NCBI GenBank assembly: GCA_032716605.1
Contig: CM064545.1
Span: forward strand, 9,295,564 to 9,359,563
Length of the DNA stretch: 64,000 nucleotides
DNA from: Paralithodes platypus
Lineage: Eukaryota > Arthropoda > Malacostraca > Decapoda > Lithodidae
Reading direction: 5' to 3'
Shown here: positions 1 to 10,200 of the stretch, piece after piece
Numbering within the stretch: position 1 is the first letter of the stretch
How the letters are laid out: every line of letters starts with the position of its first letter
Translations under genes and position numbers: made by a program
Notes under the pieces: model-generated
What the model saw: the letters and a program-made list of their open reading frames with translations, nothing else
Told to the model about the DNA's origin: nothing
Database searches by the model: none

Positions 1-1207
1 CACAGTCATCGACCCGGGGAAGAGGATATGGGTTGGTGGGAGTCAAGCCGTTTAGCCTGCGGTAATCAACACAGAAGCGCACCTTGCCATCCGGCTTAGG
101 TTGCAGCGTTACGGGAGATGTCCACTTTACCGCCCCCTTCTCGATCAGTCCCTGTTGCAACATATACTCCAACTCCGCCCGGAGGGCCGGAAGTTTAATA
201 GGGGGCACCCTATAGGGCACTGATTTGAAGGGTGGGTGGTCTCCGACGTCAACGTCGTGCACCTCCTGAGTAGTGAGGCCTGGGTGTTCCGCAAATACAG
301 TAGGGTATAAACAAAATAGGCGCTCGACAGCCACACGCTGTTGCTCAGGTAGGTGTTGCAAAGCCTCATGAGCCGCCTGTCTCGTGTTTCCCGCCCACTG
401 ATCTGCAGAAACATGATAATCCCAGTTGTCATCCACCTGCGCATGACTGTCCCGTTCTCCTTCTCCACCTTGACTGCTGAAAGTCATCACGGGGACAGTG
501 AGAGGCTCAGGTGGGCGCCTCACATACTCCTTCATCAGGTTGCCATGACATAACTGATTCCTCTTACGCCTGTCTGGAGTGGCCACCAGGTAATCTAAAT
601 CCGAGAGCTTCTCTGCTACCCTATAAGGACCAGCGTACTTTGCGGATAAGGGGTAACCTACAAAAGGGAGTAGTATCAACACCTCCTGACCCACGTGAAA
701 CTCCCTGAGTTTCACCTTGTGGTCGTACCTGTCCTTCATGAGGGCCTGAGAGCCTACCAGATTGCGGCCAGCCAACTCCAGACTACGCAACATTCGTTCT
801 CTACTCTCAAGTTCGACAGCACCGTCACTACACTTTAGAACCTCCGGGTCTTCTAGCTGCAATTTCCGAATATCTGAGGGAGCTAGCCTGTCTAAGTGTT
901 TGCGAAACAACTCATGCCCTCCCCCAACATCGAACTTTGCATCCCGTTGCTCTCTCCGTGTATACCGTTGCTGCCTCTGAGTCTCTTTAAGCCCTGCCTC
1001 TACACTCTCAGTGACAGGTGGTGGTGCTTCTCCAGACTCTAATAACGGTGCTAATACTGAGTCCCCAAGAAGCGCTGCTGGTACTAGACTCTCCACCGTA
1101 TCAGCTTTCAGCACCTTCTCGTGACCGTTCCTCCACTTATTTGAAGACTGTGACTCCCTGGATGCGAGATATCTGGTTACAACACACGCCATTGGTTGCA
1201 CCTGACA
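1..1207 (-). pseudogene. pol: integrase C-terminus followed by reverse transcriptase N-terminus
   Basis: The minus strand is open from 1207 to 1. In order it encodes a linker with an LQLEDPE motif near 850, then an integrase tail with MKDRYD, FHVGQEVLILLP and the GPY/F-type motif KYAGPYRVAEKLSDLDYLV (about 730-550), then a spacer, then the pre-RT motif HPPFKSVPYR (about 235-205), LIEKGAVKWTSP and KPDGKVRFCVDYRRLN (about 145-40), characteristic of Ty3/gypsy RT. Compared with copy B, the integrase zinc finger and catalytic core are missing: sequence passes in frame from the linker into the tail near 840. The frame is shared with the protease ORF upstream, separated by one in-frame TAG. The RT palm and RNase H lie outside the window. 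Confidence 0.85.
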
Positions 1208-2335
1208 CTACTCAACCCACTCCTGTTCCTCCCTACTCACGTCGGCCGGCTCCTCGGCAACGACTAAGGGTGAAACCTTAGAAGCAGGCACCGCAAAGTC
1301 ATTGCCGAGAAGGAGGTCGACGCCCCCAACAGGCAATTTCTCCACGATTCCCACATCCAGTTCATGAGTCACACCGTCAACTTCAAGCTCCATTCTAACA
1401 AGCGGGTATGACCTAGTTGCATTAACTCCCTGCACCACAACTACCCGCGCCACGTTTATGGGTCTACCAGTGAAATTCTTCAAGAGTGTCTGAGAGGCAC
1501 CGGTGTCACGCAAAAGCTGTACCCCGTGCTTCTTGCCCCCCCACTTCATGCAGCCATGCCCTCTAAGGTCGCAAAAGGCATCGCGGACAGGGTTCGAGCC
1601 TTCCGGATCCTTCTTCACTGGCGGTGCTCCATCCTCTGATCTTATGCCTCCAGCAAACACAGAAGACTTCTGGAACACCCCAATGCTGCGAGCCAATGAC
1701 ACAGCCGCCGTGGGAGGTCTGCTCGGACAAGCTTTTGCCATGTGCCCCTCTTCGTGACAGTGATAACACTCAAATTTCCCCTTGGACTTATACTGAGGTG
1801 TAAAAGTCCCCTGACCCTTCTTAAACGGGGCGGTGCTAGGTTTGTGATCAGTCTTGGTGTCATTGCTTTTAAATTTATGTGTGTCCATATTCCGGGGAGG
1901 GGGAGGGTAACGCTCCTTAACGCCTACATCGTTTCTCTGTGCAGAGCCGCACCCCCGAATTAGTGACAACCGACGATCAGCCATCTCTGCTGCTTCTACG
2001 AGAGTTCTTGGGTTCTTCTCTTTATGGTTTAAAGTCAAATCGCCGCCCGTACACTTATAAAACTGCTCTAGAAGCATCAACTGTTTCATCTCATCAAACG
2101 TAGTTGTCTTCTCTGATCTGAGCCAGTTTCCCATAGCGTCGGACAGGTCCCGGGCGTGCTCCAAGAAGGTACTGTCTCGCCCCTTAGTCACACCCCGGAA
2201 CTTTAACCAATATGTCTCGGGTTGTAGCTCATATGCCCACAGGACAGCCTCCTTGAGCTCCTCATAAACAACGCAGGACTCCAAAGGCAGTGCATCGTAA
2301 GCCTTGAGCCCCTTGCCTACGAGTCTAGAGGACAC
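1208..2335 (-). pseudogene. gag C-terminal part with zinc knuckle, plus aspartic protease
   Basis: This frame carries the gag capsid-like half, a CX2CX4HX4C zinc knuckle (CYHCHEEGHMAKAC, residues about 189-202) that would bind RNA, and a retropepsin-type protease with the active-site motif DTGAS (Asp codon at 1504-1506) followed by VDLLLGNDF, the flap/dimer-side motif. It is in the same frame as the upstream gag segment; the only interruption is TGA at 2357-2359. Copy B has tryptophan at the equivalent place, so the stop is most simply a TGG-to-TGA mutation. Copy B also matches across the capsid part (KGLKAYDAL here, KGKALDAYN there). A TAG stop at 1208-1210 separates protease from the integrase/RT part; whether it is decay or a regulated stop cannot be told from one copy. 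Confidence 0.85.
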
Positions 2336-2359
2336 AAGGGCCGCCCAATTAACTTTAGG

Positions 2360-3250
2360 TCACTGATACTCCCGGCACTTCTTCTCAAATCTATTGAAAA
2401 ACTCTGGGACACCAGACTCGTCAAATACAGGGACCAGTTTGAGAAGGTGCGACAGAGACTGATCATGCGCACGGTTTCCAGTACCGAGTCGCTGTCCCGT
2501 CGTCTCAACACGAGATTTCTCTAAATCCATGTCGGCACAGTATCTTGTAGATTCTAGTTCAGTCCTAAGCTCAGCTTCCCTCGTCTGTTGCTGCATCCTA
2601 GCCAGCTCTTTTCTCTCTTCTATCTTAGCTAGCTCATTTCTCTCTTCTATCTTAGCTAGCTCTTTTTTCTCTTCTATCTTAGCTAGCTCTTTTCTCTCTT
2701 CTATCTTAGCTAGCTCTTTTCTTTCTTCCATCTTAGCTAGCTCGAGCTGAAAGAGCATCTCCGGGATCAAACCTTGAGGAGGAGGAGATGCAATGATGTT
2801 AGCAATACCCGGTGATCCCCCCAGGGGCAAACCACCCTGCCAGTCACTACCCACCTGCGGAAGCGTGCTCAGGGTCGGTACTCCAATAGGAGGATTGGGA
2901 GTTGAGTGAAGGGGAGGCTCGGCCAAAGGGCTCTGAGCACTCACCCTACCTCGTACGCCAGTAACCCCACCCAGCACACACGTCATCAGGTCATCCTTGG
3001 TCATGCCACTAGTACATACATGACCGATAGCTGCGGCTAAGCACTGGAGACCGTACCGAGTTATACCCACCAACCGGTCGGAAGTAACAGGCCATTGTAA
3101 AAAATTCCTTGCATCCTCCTCACTGTTCACCAAGTTAACAACCTGCCCATGCTGCTGCTCCTCAGCTTCTACATCACGTACTGTGTCCTCATCCTCCACT
3201 GATCCGCTATAAGACATGATGCTCACTGAAGATTTTTCACTTTGATACAC
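2360..3250 (-). pseudogene. gag N-terminal part with coiled-coil repeats
   Basis: Starts at either of two methionines (3250 or 3214); the second, MSYSGSVEDEDTV, is equally plausible. The central part is a charged helix made of repeated ELAKIEERK units (coded by a 27-bp DNA repeat), expected to form a coiled coil. The end, SLSHLLKLVPVFDESGVPEFFNRFEKK, has been compared with the copy B gag at 59473-59796, which shows LKLVPAFDELKVTEWFLRFEKK in the same position. The frame closes at TGA 2357-2359 and continues in the same frame into the next segment. The role would be the structural capsid precursor of the retrotransposon particle. Confidence 0.75.
2600..2742 (-). repeat. 27-bp tandem repeat inside gag
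   Basis: About five copies of a 27-bp unit (plus strand: TCTTTTCTCTCTTCTATCT followed by TAGCTAGC). Each unit codes for nine residues of the ELAKIEERK type, so length changes keep the frame. Confidence 0.9.
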
Positions 3251-3457
3251 AAAAAGAAGTACCCCAAACTCTTATACCACAATATTCACAATAAACAATT
3301 CTCGGAGACCTCTTAAGTGCTATATTACTTTGCTAAAAAAATAATTCTTGCATGTCCTCAAAAAATATTCCACAAAATCAACAAATGTTCACTGCCTAAA
3401 CTGTGAGAAATATCTGCACAATAACCTGCAATTATATGTCCGTTCACCAAATCCTGA

Positions 3458-3469
3458 GCTAGGTCGCCA
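3458..3469 (-). promoter_or_regulatory. retrotransposon primer binding site
   Basis: On the minus strand TGGCGACCTAGC begins two bases inside the LTR end (CGTAACA). TGG matches the complement of a tRNA CCA end. Copy B has the same arrangement (CGTAACA, one base, TGGCGACCTC). The primer tRNA cannot be named from sequence alone. Confidence 0.7.
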
Positions 3470-3471
3470 TT

Positions 3472-4574
3472 TGTTACGATCGGGTCTCGCATAAATCAGT
3501 GGCTCTTATACATTGGACTAGACTGGCATAAATGCAACAACGGAAACGCTAGATCCAACCCCTGATATATAATCCCGTCGAACAAAGAACACATATACCC
3601 TCCAGAGTTATATCTGCGATAGCGGGGTGTCTTAACTCTCAGTATCTATGTGCTTCTACTATAGGCTGATGTTCTCTGAAACAGCCTATTACCTATAACA
3701 TATGGTTGCTTAGTTATGGTACACAAGGAAAAGATAGTTAACTTAATTAAATCACAAGAGTGATCTAATGCAAACAAGAAGAAGGTTTACTTAACGTTAC
3801 TTTAATCAATAATATCTGTCACTCCTTTATGAAAGAAAGTGTTGTAAAGTCCTCAAGCACCAAACAAGGAATCTTCTGAATAATGTCGGATGCTACTAAG
3901 AAGAACGTATCGGAAATGGAACCACAAAATAGCAGGAGGCGGGACAATGCACGTGTAGGCTAATACACAAAAAGGCTGGACCTATAATGTTATTGGACAC
4001 AAGAATATTATAAGCAGTGCAACAGTAATAATGCTCGCCATGAAAAAGTAGTACTCCTATTAACAAAACCGGTCTATGCTGGTTGTGTCTCTCTACAGCA
4101 ACCTAGACCTCAAAATGCTTGTGTAGAAATAATGGGTATGCATAAAAGAGTATATGATCTAATCCAGCTAATGTCTACCCGGGTTAATAAAGTCTAGCTG
4201 GGATGCGCAAAGGTACAGAATTCTGGTGGAGCAAGGCAGCTCCTAGCCTAGTGTGGACCTTGGGTCTGTGTGGCCTGATTACGTTAATATGAAGGGGTGC
4301 TCTCTTGAGGATTCTCGATCACAAGTATCGAGTATCCTCCTGGCGACCCTCAAAAGTAAAAGCAAATAGAGTTAGAACAGTGTTGGGTGGATTAGGCAAG
4401 CAGCCCTCACGCACTACACAGTCTAAACTCCAAGGTACACAGACAAAAGATCCACCCAGGTAACCCACAGAATCCGTAGTGTCGTGCAGCTCAAAAGTAG
4501 CCTACACACAGTGAAAACACCAACAGCAAGGTACCTGATCCCCTAGTCTATCATTATTTAACCCTGTAGAAACA
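3472..4574 (-). repeat. 5' LTR of copy A (outer boundary provisional)
   Basis: The inner end is firm: on the minus strand it ends CGATCGTAACA immediately before the primer binding site. The outer end is proposed at 4574 because the minus strand there begins TGTTTCTACAGGG, giving a TGTT...AACA inverted end pair and a length of about 1.1 kb. No second LTR is in the window, so the outer end and the target duplication are untested. Confidence 0.45.
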
Positions 4575-5900
4575 TTAGTGATTGATGGAGACAGTCCGAG
4601 CAATACAATCTCCCAAAAAGACAATGACTATCTTCAACCTTAGCCTAGTACATAAGAAATGTGAGATCCAGCATATAATACAATCTGGCCACCAATTCAA
4701 GGTGTGGATGCAGGGAACCAGAGGGGGATTGATATTAATAAAAGGTGAGGAAGTAGTGGAAATGATAGAGGCAGTAGGAGAGAAAGATTCTAAGACAAGA
4801 GTGTGGAACAGTTCATGGGAGATGCTTAGAGTATGCTGTCTGGGACGGATCTGACCAGGATATTTCCAGGGACCGCATGGCTGGAGTCCCAGTTCGCAGG
4901 AATGGCACGAGGGCGCGCGACAGTCGCCCAGTAAGCAGCCGCCTAGTAGGCCGTGTTAGGCAGGAGGCAACGAATCCCGCGAGGCCTATGTAAGGGGGCC
5001 AGCCACGCGCCACACTCACCACCAAGTCACACCACCTGGTCTCTCTCTCTCTCTCTCTCCCGCTCGCCTTCCCATCATTCAACTACTTAACACAATACTT
5101 TCAATTGACTAAATAAAATAGAAAGGATTGTGACAGACGAAAACAAAGAAACAGTTCTGAACTGTCTGCAACACAAGCTTTCTCGAGAAGGAAAGTACAC
5201 AATGATAGCTAGACTGTAGCTACATTCTCTGCCCTGGCGAGTCCTAGCGAGTAAGCCATGCGGTTCTGGGGGAAGCGGTGAGCGTCACATGCATTAAGCC
5301 CTTCTGTGCCGGCGACGTCTTTTATATTTTATTGTAGCTACGTTTAGACCCTTGCCTGTGGAGATTAAACGCACTGTTATATTATAAACTATATGAGATA
5401 TACCGGTATCGGTATATCGTTTTTTAATCATTATTTTTATTTTCATACTAAATCACAGCTATTTTTTCCGCTGAACATGATATTGGACTTTATAGAAATA
5501 AATCTATAACAATAGTTTTTCGCTTTTTTTAGAATCCCAACCGCACCAAAATATTCGCTCTCAGTTGGTTTTCACCCATAATAAAAAAAAAAAAATTCAA
5601 TTTTCTTATGAAAGGCAAGAGGAATGGTTATTTTATAAGATTTCAAAAAAAAAAAATACAAAATAATAATATGTGGAATTTGACCTTAGGAGAAGGTTAC
5701 TGTTCAGTCCGCCCGCCGGTACTTTCCCTTCCCATTTTTACCGATAAAAAATAGATAAGGTAAGACCGGGTAATTTCGCCATGGCGCTAATAATCTGTAT
5801 TCAAACGCCGACATCTCCGAAACAATTGCATGGATTCAGCTGCAGTTTGGCTTAGGCAGCATGACCAAAACATTATATATTTTTGTTTTGTTTTTTGGGG
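4575..5900. other. no identifiable gene
   Basis: Open frames of about 90 codons at 4582-4854 (+) and 4813-5082 (-) show no domain I recognise. The stretch holds a (TC)n run at 5041-5058, A-runs at 5581-5594 and 5646-5657, and is AT-rich from 5100 on. Confidence 0.5.
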
Positions 5901-5914
5901 ATTAAAAACAACCC

Positions 5915-6235
5915 GTTAATGTTCCCGATGCACCCAGATGCCAACACGTGTATACGGATGAAACCCGGTGCTCAACACGCCGTCCAAACGTCAACAACGA
6001 TGTACCCGATGGTACCACGCCAAAAGTCCATCGTGCACATTTTTTGAACAAATCCAAAACTTTGGTGGCCAAGCCCGATTTTCCACGTCCCGCACCGTGG
6101 GTAACACGCCGCTCCCCGATGACCCCGACACACGTTGGGGATTGCACCACGTTGTGTCCCGATATTCAAATCTGGGCACATCGGGACCAACATCGTGAAT
6201 GTGTGAAAGTGGCTTTAGTCAAAGAGCATAACATG
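5915..6235. repeat. block of phased CG-containing motifs
   Basis: CCCGAT, AACACG and ACG motifs recur every 9-11 bases over about 300 bp. Overlapping frames open on both strands here because of the short-period motif, not because of coding. The pattern resembles the subterminal blocks of the Harbinger-like element at 54098-56946, but I find no paired inverted end. Confidence 0.45.
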
Positions 6236-6386
6236 TAGACAGGGCTCCAATAATATCAATAAACAAGGAAAAAGGCTATGTGACTGATTCCTTGATACAG
6301 ATATATGGCACAGGGTACATCAAAAGTAGAATAACCGCTTGTAGAGCGGAATTCTAGAAAAGATGAAGGAGCCGAGGACACCAGGA

Positions 6387-6518
6387 GACCCTCGCCTGTG
6401 TGGCAAAAAAACGTGTGTAAACACGAATATCGAGTCAACTTGTCAAGCCGAAGACCCCCGCCTGTGTGGCGAAAAAACGTGTGTAAACACGAATGTCGAG
6501 TCAACTTGTCCAGGCCTA
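6387..6518. repeat. 66-bp tandem duplication
   Basis: Two copies (6387-6452, 6453-6518) begin GACCCYCGCCTGTGTGGC and contain AAAACGTGTGTAAACACGAA; they differ at only a few positions until the end of the second copy. Confidence 0.85.
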
Positions 6519-6639
6519 GCCTCCCTGTGAGCGGGGCCCTTACAGTTTCCAGACATCCCCCCCCTGCCCCTATGCTCAAGTAAACACAGGCAGGGGAAGA
6601 ACAGAAACAGTTAAAATATAAGAAAAGCAATAATTTTAA

Positions 6640-6935
6640 CAAGAAGGACGAGACCGAGAACTCCAAGTCAGTTGAGACAAGAGGAGAAGAAGGAAAGGTT
6701 CCTGTATGGACCATCCCAACTGCGGTCAGCTCGAGGCAAAACACCGATAAGCTTAGTTACACAAAATATAAAGGTGAGAATTTTAACAAGAGCGTATAAG
6801 ATCATAACCACCTAGTCAGTAGAGAGAAGAGGAAAATAGAAGGAAAGGGCCTGTGTGGCCCATTCCGACTTGGTCCGTTCAAGGTAAAAAACAGGCCTAG
6901 CTTAGTTACACAAAACACATAAAAAGATAAAACAC
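6640..6935. repeat. diverged tandem repeat, period about 160 bp
   Basis: Two diverged copies share, in order, GTCAGTNGAGANAAGAGG, GAAGGAAAGG, a CCTGTRTGG block and AGCTTAGTTACACAAAA. A further partial match (GGTCAGTTGAGACCAAAG) lies at about 7195. Confidence 0.6.
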
Positions 6936-8500
6936 TAGGGCAGCGTCAATCCCTGAGTGAAAGAACCTAGTAACAAAGCTAAAAACTGCCCGAAAACCCC
7001 CACAATTACGTTAAAGGAAAAATCAAATAAAAGTCAGTGCAAGCGAGCGACTGACACTGTTACCAGAACCACGTATCCTCGAGTCAAGTAGGCCCGGGGA
7101 AACTAAAAGGAACTGACAAAAGTGTGAACCAGGCGACTAATTACAAGACCACCAACTATGGACATGTTGAAAAACAAGTCGGAAGGGCTTATAGGTCAGT
7201 TGAGACCAAAGCAGCATGGTTGAGAGAGAATAAAAGATGTGTGCCTTATGCTCTCACAAAATCAGAATCCTGAGAATCTTCATGCTCAAGTCTTGTAAAA
7301 CTTCGACACGCAGTCATACGAAAAACAAAATAAAACAAAAGATCATGCAAAAAAGGGAAAAGAAACCCAATGCATCACGCGGGAAGCATACTTCCCCCCC
7401 CCCCCCCTCCCCCAAGTTACGTTAAGGGTTATTAAAGTTAACATTAACCCGAAAAGCGAGGGTAGAATAGTACACTCAACGACCGCTACACGGCGCTGAG
7501 GAACAACCCAGTGGGCAAAACTTGCGCAGATCAAGGGAAAATCACATGATTTTAATACGTGGTTATCCCATCTTGATGTCATCTAATATGTAAATTGTAA
7601 CCATGTATATAGCGTGTTATTTTCACATATGTATCACGTGACATATTCACATGAAAAATTACATGAAATTTGTACATTGAATAAATATGATATTTTCATG
7701 TGGAATTCATGTGAAAATGTGGTGGCTGGCGTAAACCCTGTACATATTTAGACATGATCCCTACCAGTAAATGGCTAATATACCTTGCCGTCGCTCGTAT
7801 GCCATATAGCTATGCTATGGATGTACAGTATTATATTTCTACAATATATATATACTGTATATATATATTATATACATATATTAAAGTAAAATATATGATA
7901 GAAATTTACAAAAAAATAATAAATGGTGGGACATGTTTCTGCATAATCAATCAAGACTAGGCCTAAATAATTTTAGGTGTAATGCATAATGCAGTTTTTC
8001 TAAAAGGAAATTATGTAATACCCAATTGCTCAAAATATCTTGGTGACATTTGCATATGAATACAATTAAATATTAATCGTTGAAATTATTGTTTTATTCA
8101 TAGTATTAGGTCAATGCCATACATATTGGTTTAGATAACACAATTGAACGCATAGTTGTTTTAGTTTTGCCGCTACCAAGACCAAAAGACCAGCCAACCC
8201 AAGAATATGGGAAACAAATTAGGTCAGGGCCTATTATTTCTCTATAGCTTCTCACAGATAAATAACAGCTAAAAGAGGACCAGCCAACAAACTTACTATT
8301 ATTTACCAGACCCAGGACAAGGTTTGATTTTACACTCTATAGGTAAGTTGACTACCCTACACAACTTACCAAGTGAACTTAACCCACACTGTTCACAACA
8401 GCCATGGCTAATTTGCTAGGCTACCATTTAGGCTATATTATTCACATGCACTTAGGCTTGGAAGGTATAATATTTTATGTTGATATGAAGCAACTTGTAA
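6936..8500. other. no identifiable gene
   Basis: AT-rich sequence with a C-run at 7394-7407, a possible element end (CCCAGTGGGCA at about 7507) followed by CATGTGAA-type direct and inverted motifs to 7730, and a short TA-rich stretch at 7845-7885. At 8200-8350 it is an inverted match to 25130-25250. Confidence 0.5.
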
Positions 8501-8884
8501 GAAAGTATTTAAGCTAGGTGAAGCCAATTTCTGGGTGCTGGTGTGATTGGTTTCCTGCAATTCTGCCTCCTCTCTACACCTCTGTGGGACCTGGGATTGG
8601 TTAATGCTGGACTGACTGGTAATTTTAAAAAAGAGTCGCATCATTATGGAAGGTATGAACTTCCATATTGGACTAAGGTAATGTAAACTTGTTTATGTGT
8701 TATTCACATATGACTATGCATCATTGATTACAGTAAGGAATAGTTTAGGAAATTTAAAGAAAATCAAATTAATCATGACCAGAATTATATACAGACTTAT
8801 AAGCCTAATTTATTCTGTACATGTAGGCCTAATTTCTTTGTATCTCTACTTTGGTCCCAAACTTATACATGCTGTACATACATA

Positions 8885-9768
8885 CAGTAGGGTTCCCATT
8901 TGTGCGTGTTCAAGCTGTGCGTTTCACGAGTTGCGCGAGCTACCAAAAATATTCAAAACTGTCTTCGTGGTGCGATGCATAAGGTGTTGATTTTCGGTGT
9001 GAGCATCCAGGGTTCGAATCCACGGACTGCCACATGTGTTTGTAAATTTCATTAATCAATTTTAGGAGTATAGTTGGTTGTTGGAAGGAACATAATAATT
9101 GTTCGAAGTGTGCGAGCGCCGGAATAAAGGTATGCAAATCCGTGGAGAAACCCAAATGTACGAGTTTCTTCACAGCTGTGCGAGATACGTCATGCGTCAC
9201 AGCCAGGTTGGGTACTGGGTGGGAGGGGGTAGTCGGCCATATTTTTTTGCACCCGCTCTAGTGCACGCATAGCTCCGTGAGAAATTTGTATACCTTGAGC
9301 GGCTGACCACCACACTGGAACTAAAGCAGAAAGTTATCGAGTTAAAGGATGCTGGAAAAGGAAATTCAGTTGTAGCAAGGCAGTTGGGACTTACCGAGTC
9401 GAATGTTGGATCAATTTATAAGAAAAACGGAGACGGGGACGGAGACGGGGCTGGGGCCGGGGCCAGGGTAGCATAGCTGCACTCGCCCTGCCGCGGGGGT
9501 TTGCCTCAGAGCCCCCTAGCTTAATGTGAGTAAACAATGACTTATTATTGTTTAATTATTGCTTACTTTTATTTATATTATGTATTGTTATGAATATGTG
9601 TCAGTTAGTGTTGTTTTTGTTGTAATATGAAGTTGAACCCCTAAACTCAAGGACCGTCCATCCACCAAATTAATTAATTCCCATAAGATACATATTTCGA
9701 GTTGTACGATTTCGAGTTGTGCACCATCATTCATCCACCAAATTCTCGCACAATTGGGGACCCTACTA
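8885..9768 (+). mobile_element. pogo/Tigger-like DNA element, decayed
   Basis: Ends are inverted: CAGTAGGGTTCCC at 8885 and the reverse complement of TAGTAGGGTCCCC at 9768, both followed by TTGTGCG. The left flank is TA, the target of Tc1/mariner-pogo elements. Inside, 9306-9431 (+) reads LELKQKVIELKDAGKGNSVV then ARQLGLTESNVGSIYKKN, a helix-turn-helix like the N-terminal DNA-binding part of pogo/CENP-B transposases. No catalytic DDE domain remains, so this is an internally deleted copy. A tRNA-like SINE piece also sits near the left end. Confidence 0.75.
8955..9062 (+). mobile_element. tRNA-like SINE, family S3
   Basis: Contains a B box (GGTTCGAATCC, 9011-9021) and a plausible A-box region upstream (TGGTGCGATGCATAAGG). 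The 3' part CTGCCACATGTGTTTGT...AATTTCATTAA is shared with the minus-strand copy at 13240-13345, which makes it a dispersed family rather than a tRNA gene. Confidence 0.6.
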
Positions 9769-9778
9769 ACACGCTTAA

Positions 9779-10200
9779 CCCTTAAAGAGCACCGCTCGAC
9801 TTAAGTAGTGCACCAATTTGCAGCTAGTTAGGAGCATCGTTAAGGTTTTTAAAGGGTTAAAATCGAGCGCAAATGGCCGGGAGTGCAGCAGGCCACACGT
9901 CCGACACCCAGGGCTTACCGCCACCCACTGACTCATGCTCCCTCTGTTCTCGAGAGGCCGGCAGTGTTACCAGTAGTGAGCGTAGTGGGAAAAAATATGC
10001 CGCTATACGCTAAACTTCCATGTTGGTGGCACCACTGCATGAGAACCACGAGTGCTACGTAGCTCGTTCTGGTCTCATTTTGAAGCTTTTAGTGCCTAGT
10101 TTTTTGCTGAATACATTTCTTTTCATGCAGATACTTGATTGATCATTCAGGAGGGCCTGAATATGCTCAAAATAGCCCAAAACACCCCGCTAGACATGGG
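9779..10200 (+). mobile_element. TTAA-flanked MITE, family T1 (third copy)
   Basis: TTAA lies at 9775-9778 and 10201-10204. The left end CCCTTAAAGAGCACCGCTCGA and right-end stretch AAAACACCCCGCTAGACATG resemble the ends of the two 480-bp T1 copies (29911-30390 and 40542-41021). TTAA duplications and CCCTT ends are typical of piggyBac-type elements; no transposase is encoded. Confidence 0.65.

Larger units (their letters stand above)
1..4574 (-). mobile_element. Ty3/gypsy-type LTR retrotransposon, copy A (truncated by window edge)
   Basis: Reading right to left, the element shows an LTR (about 4574-3472), a primer binding site, gag, protease, an integrase C-terminal part and the beginning of reverse transcriptase, which runs off position 1. 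Gag through RT lie in one frame, interrupted only by TGA at 2357-2359 and TAG at 1208-1210. Integrase precedes RT, which is not the usual Ty3/gypsy order but is that of the Gmr1 clade. A second, more damaged copy of the same family lies at 53723-64000 on the plus strand, with colinear gag, protease and integrase. Family placement rests on domain motifs and this order; the 3' LTR is outside the window. Confidence 0.85.

Noticed and set aside
4582..5082. ORFs of about 90 codons on both strands
   Set aside because: No motif, no homologous copy in the window and no supporting structure.
5948..6238. Overlapping ORFs on both strands that look like a small gene
   Set aside because: All frames stay open because of a short-period CG motif; amino-acid sequence is not recognisable.
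9775..9862. Very small TTAA element (TTAACCCTTAAAG to AAAGGGTTAA)
   Set aside because: The better right end is at 10200, where sequence matches the T1 family; the inner TTAA is probably incidental.
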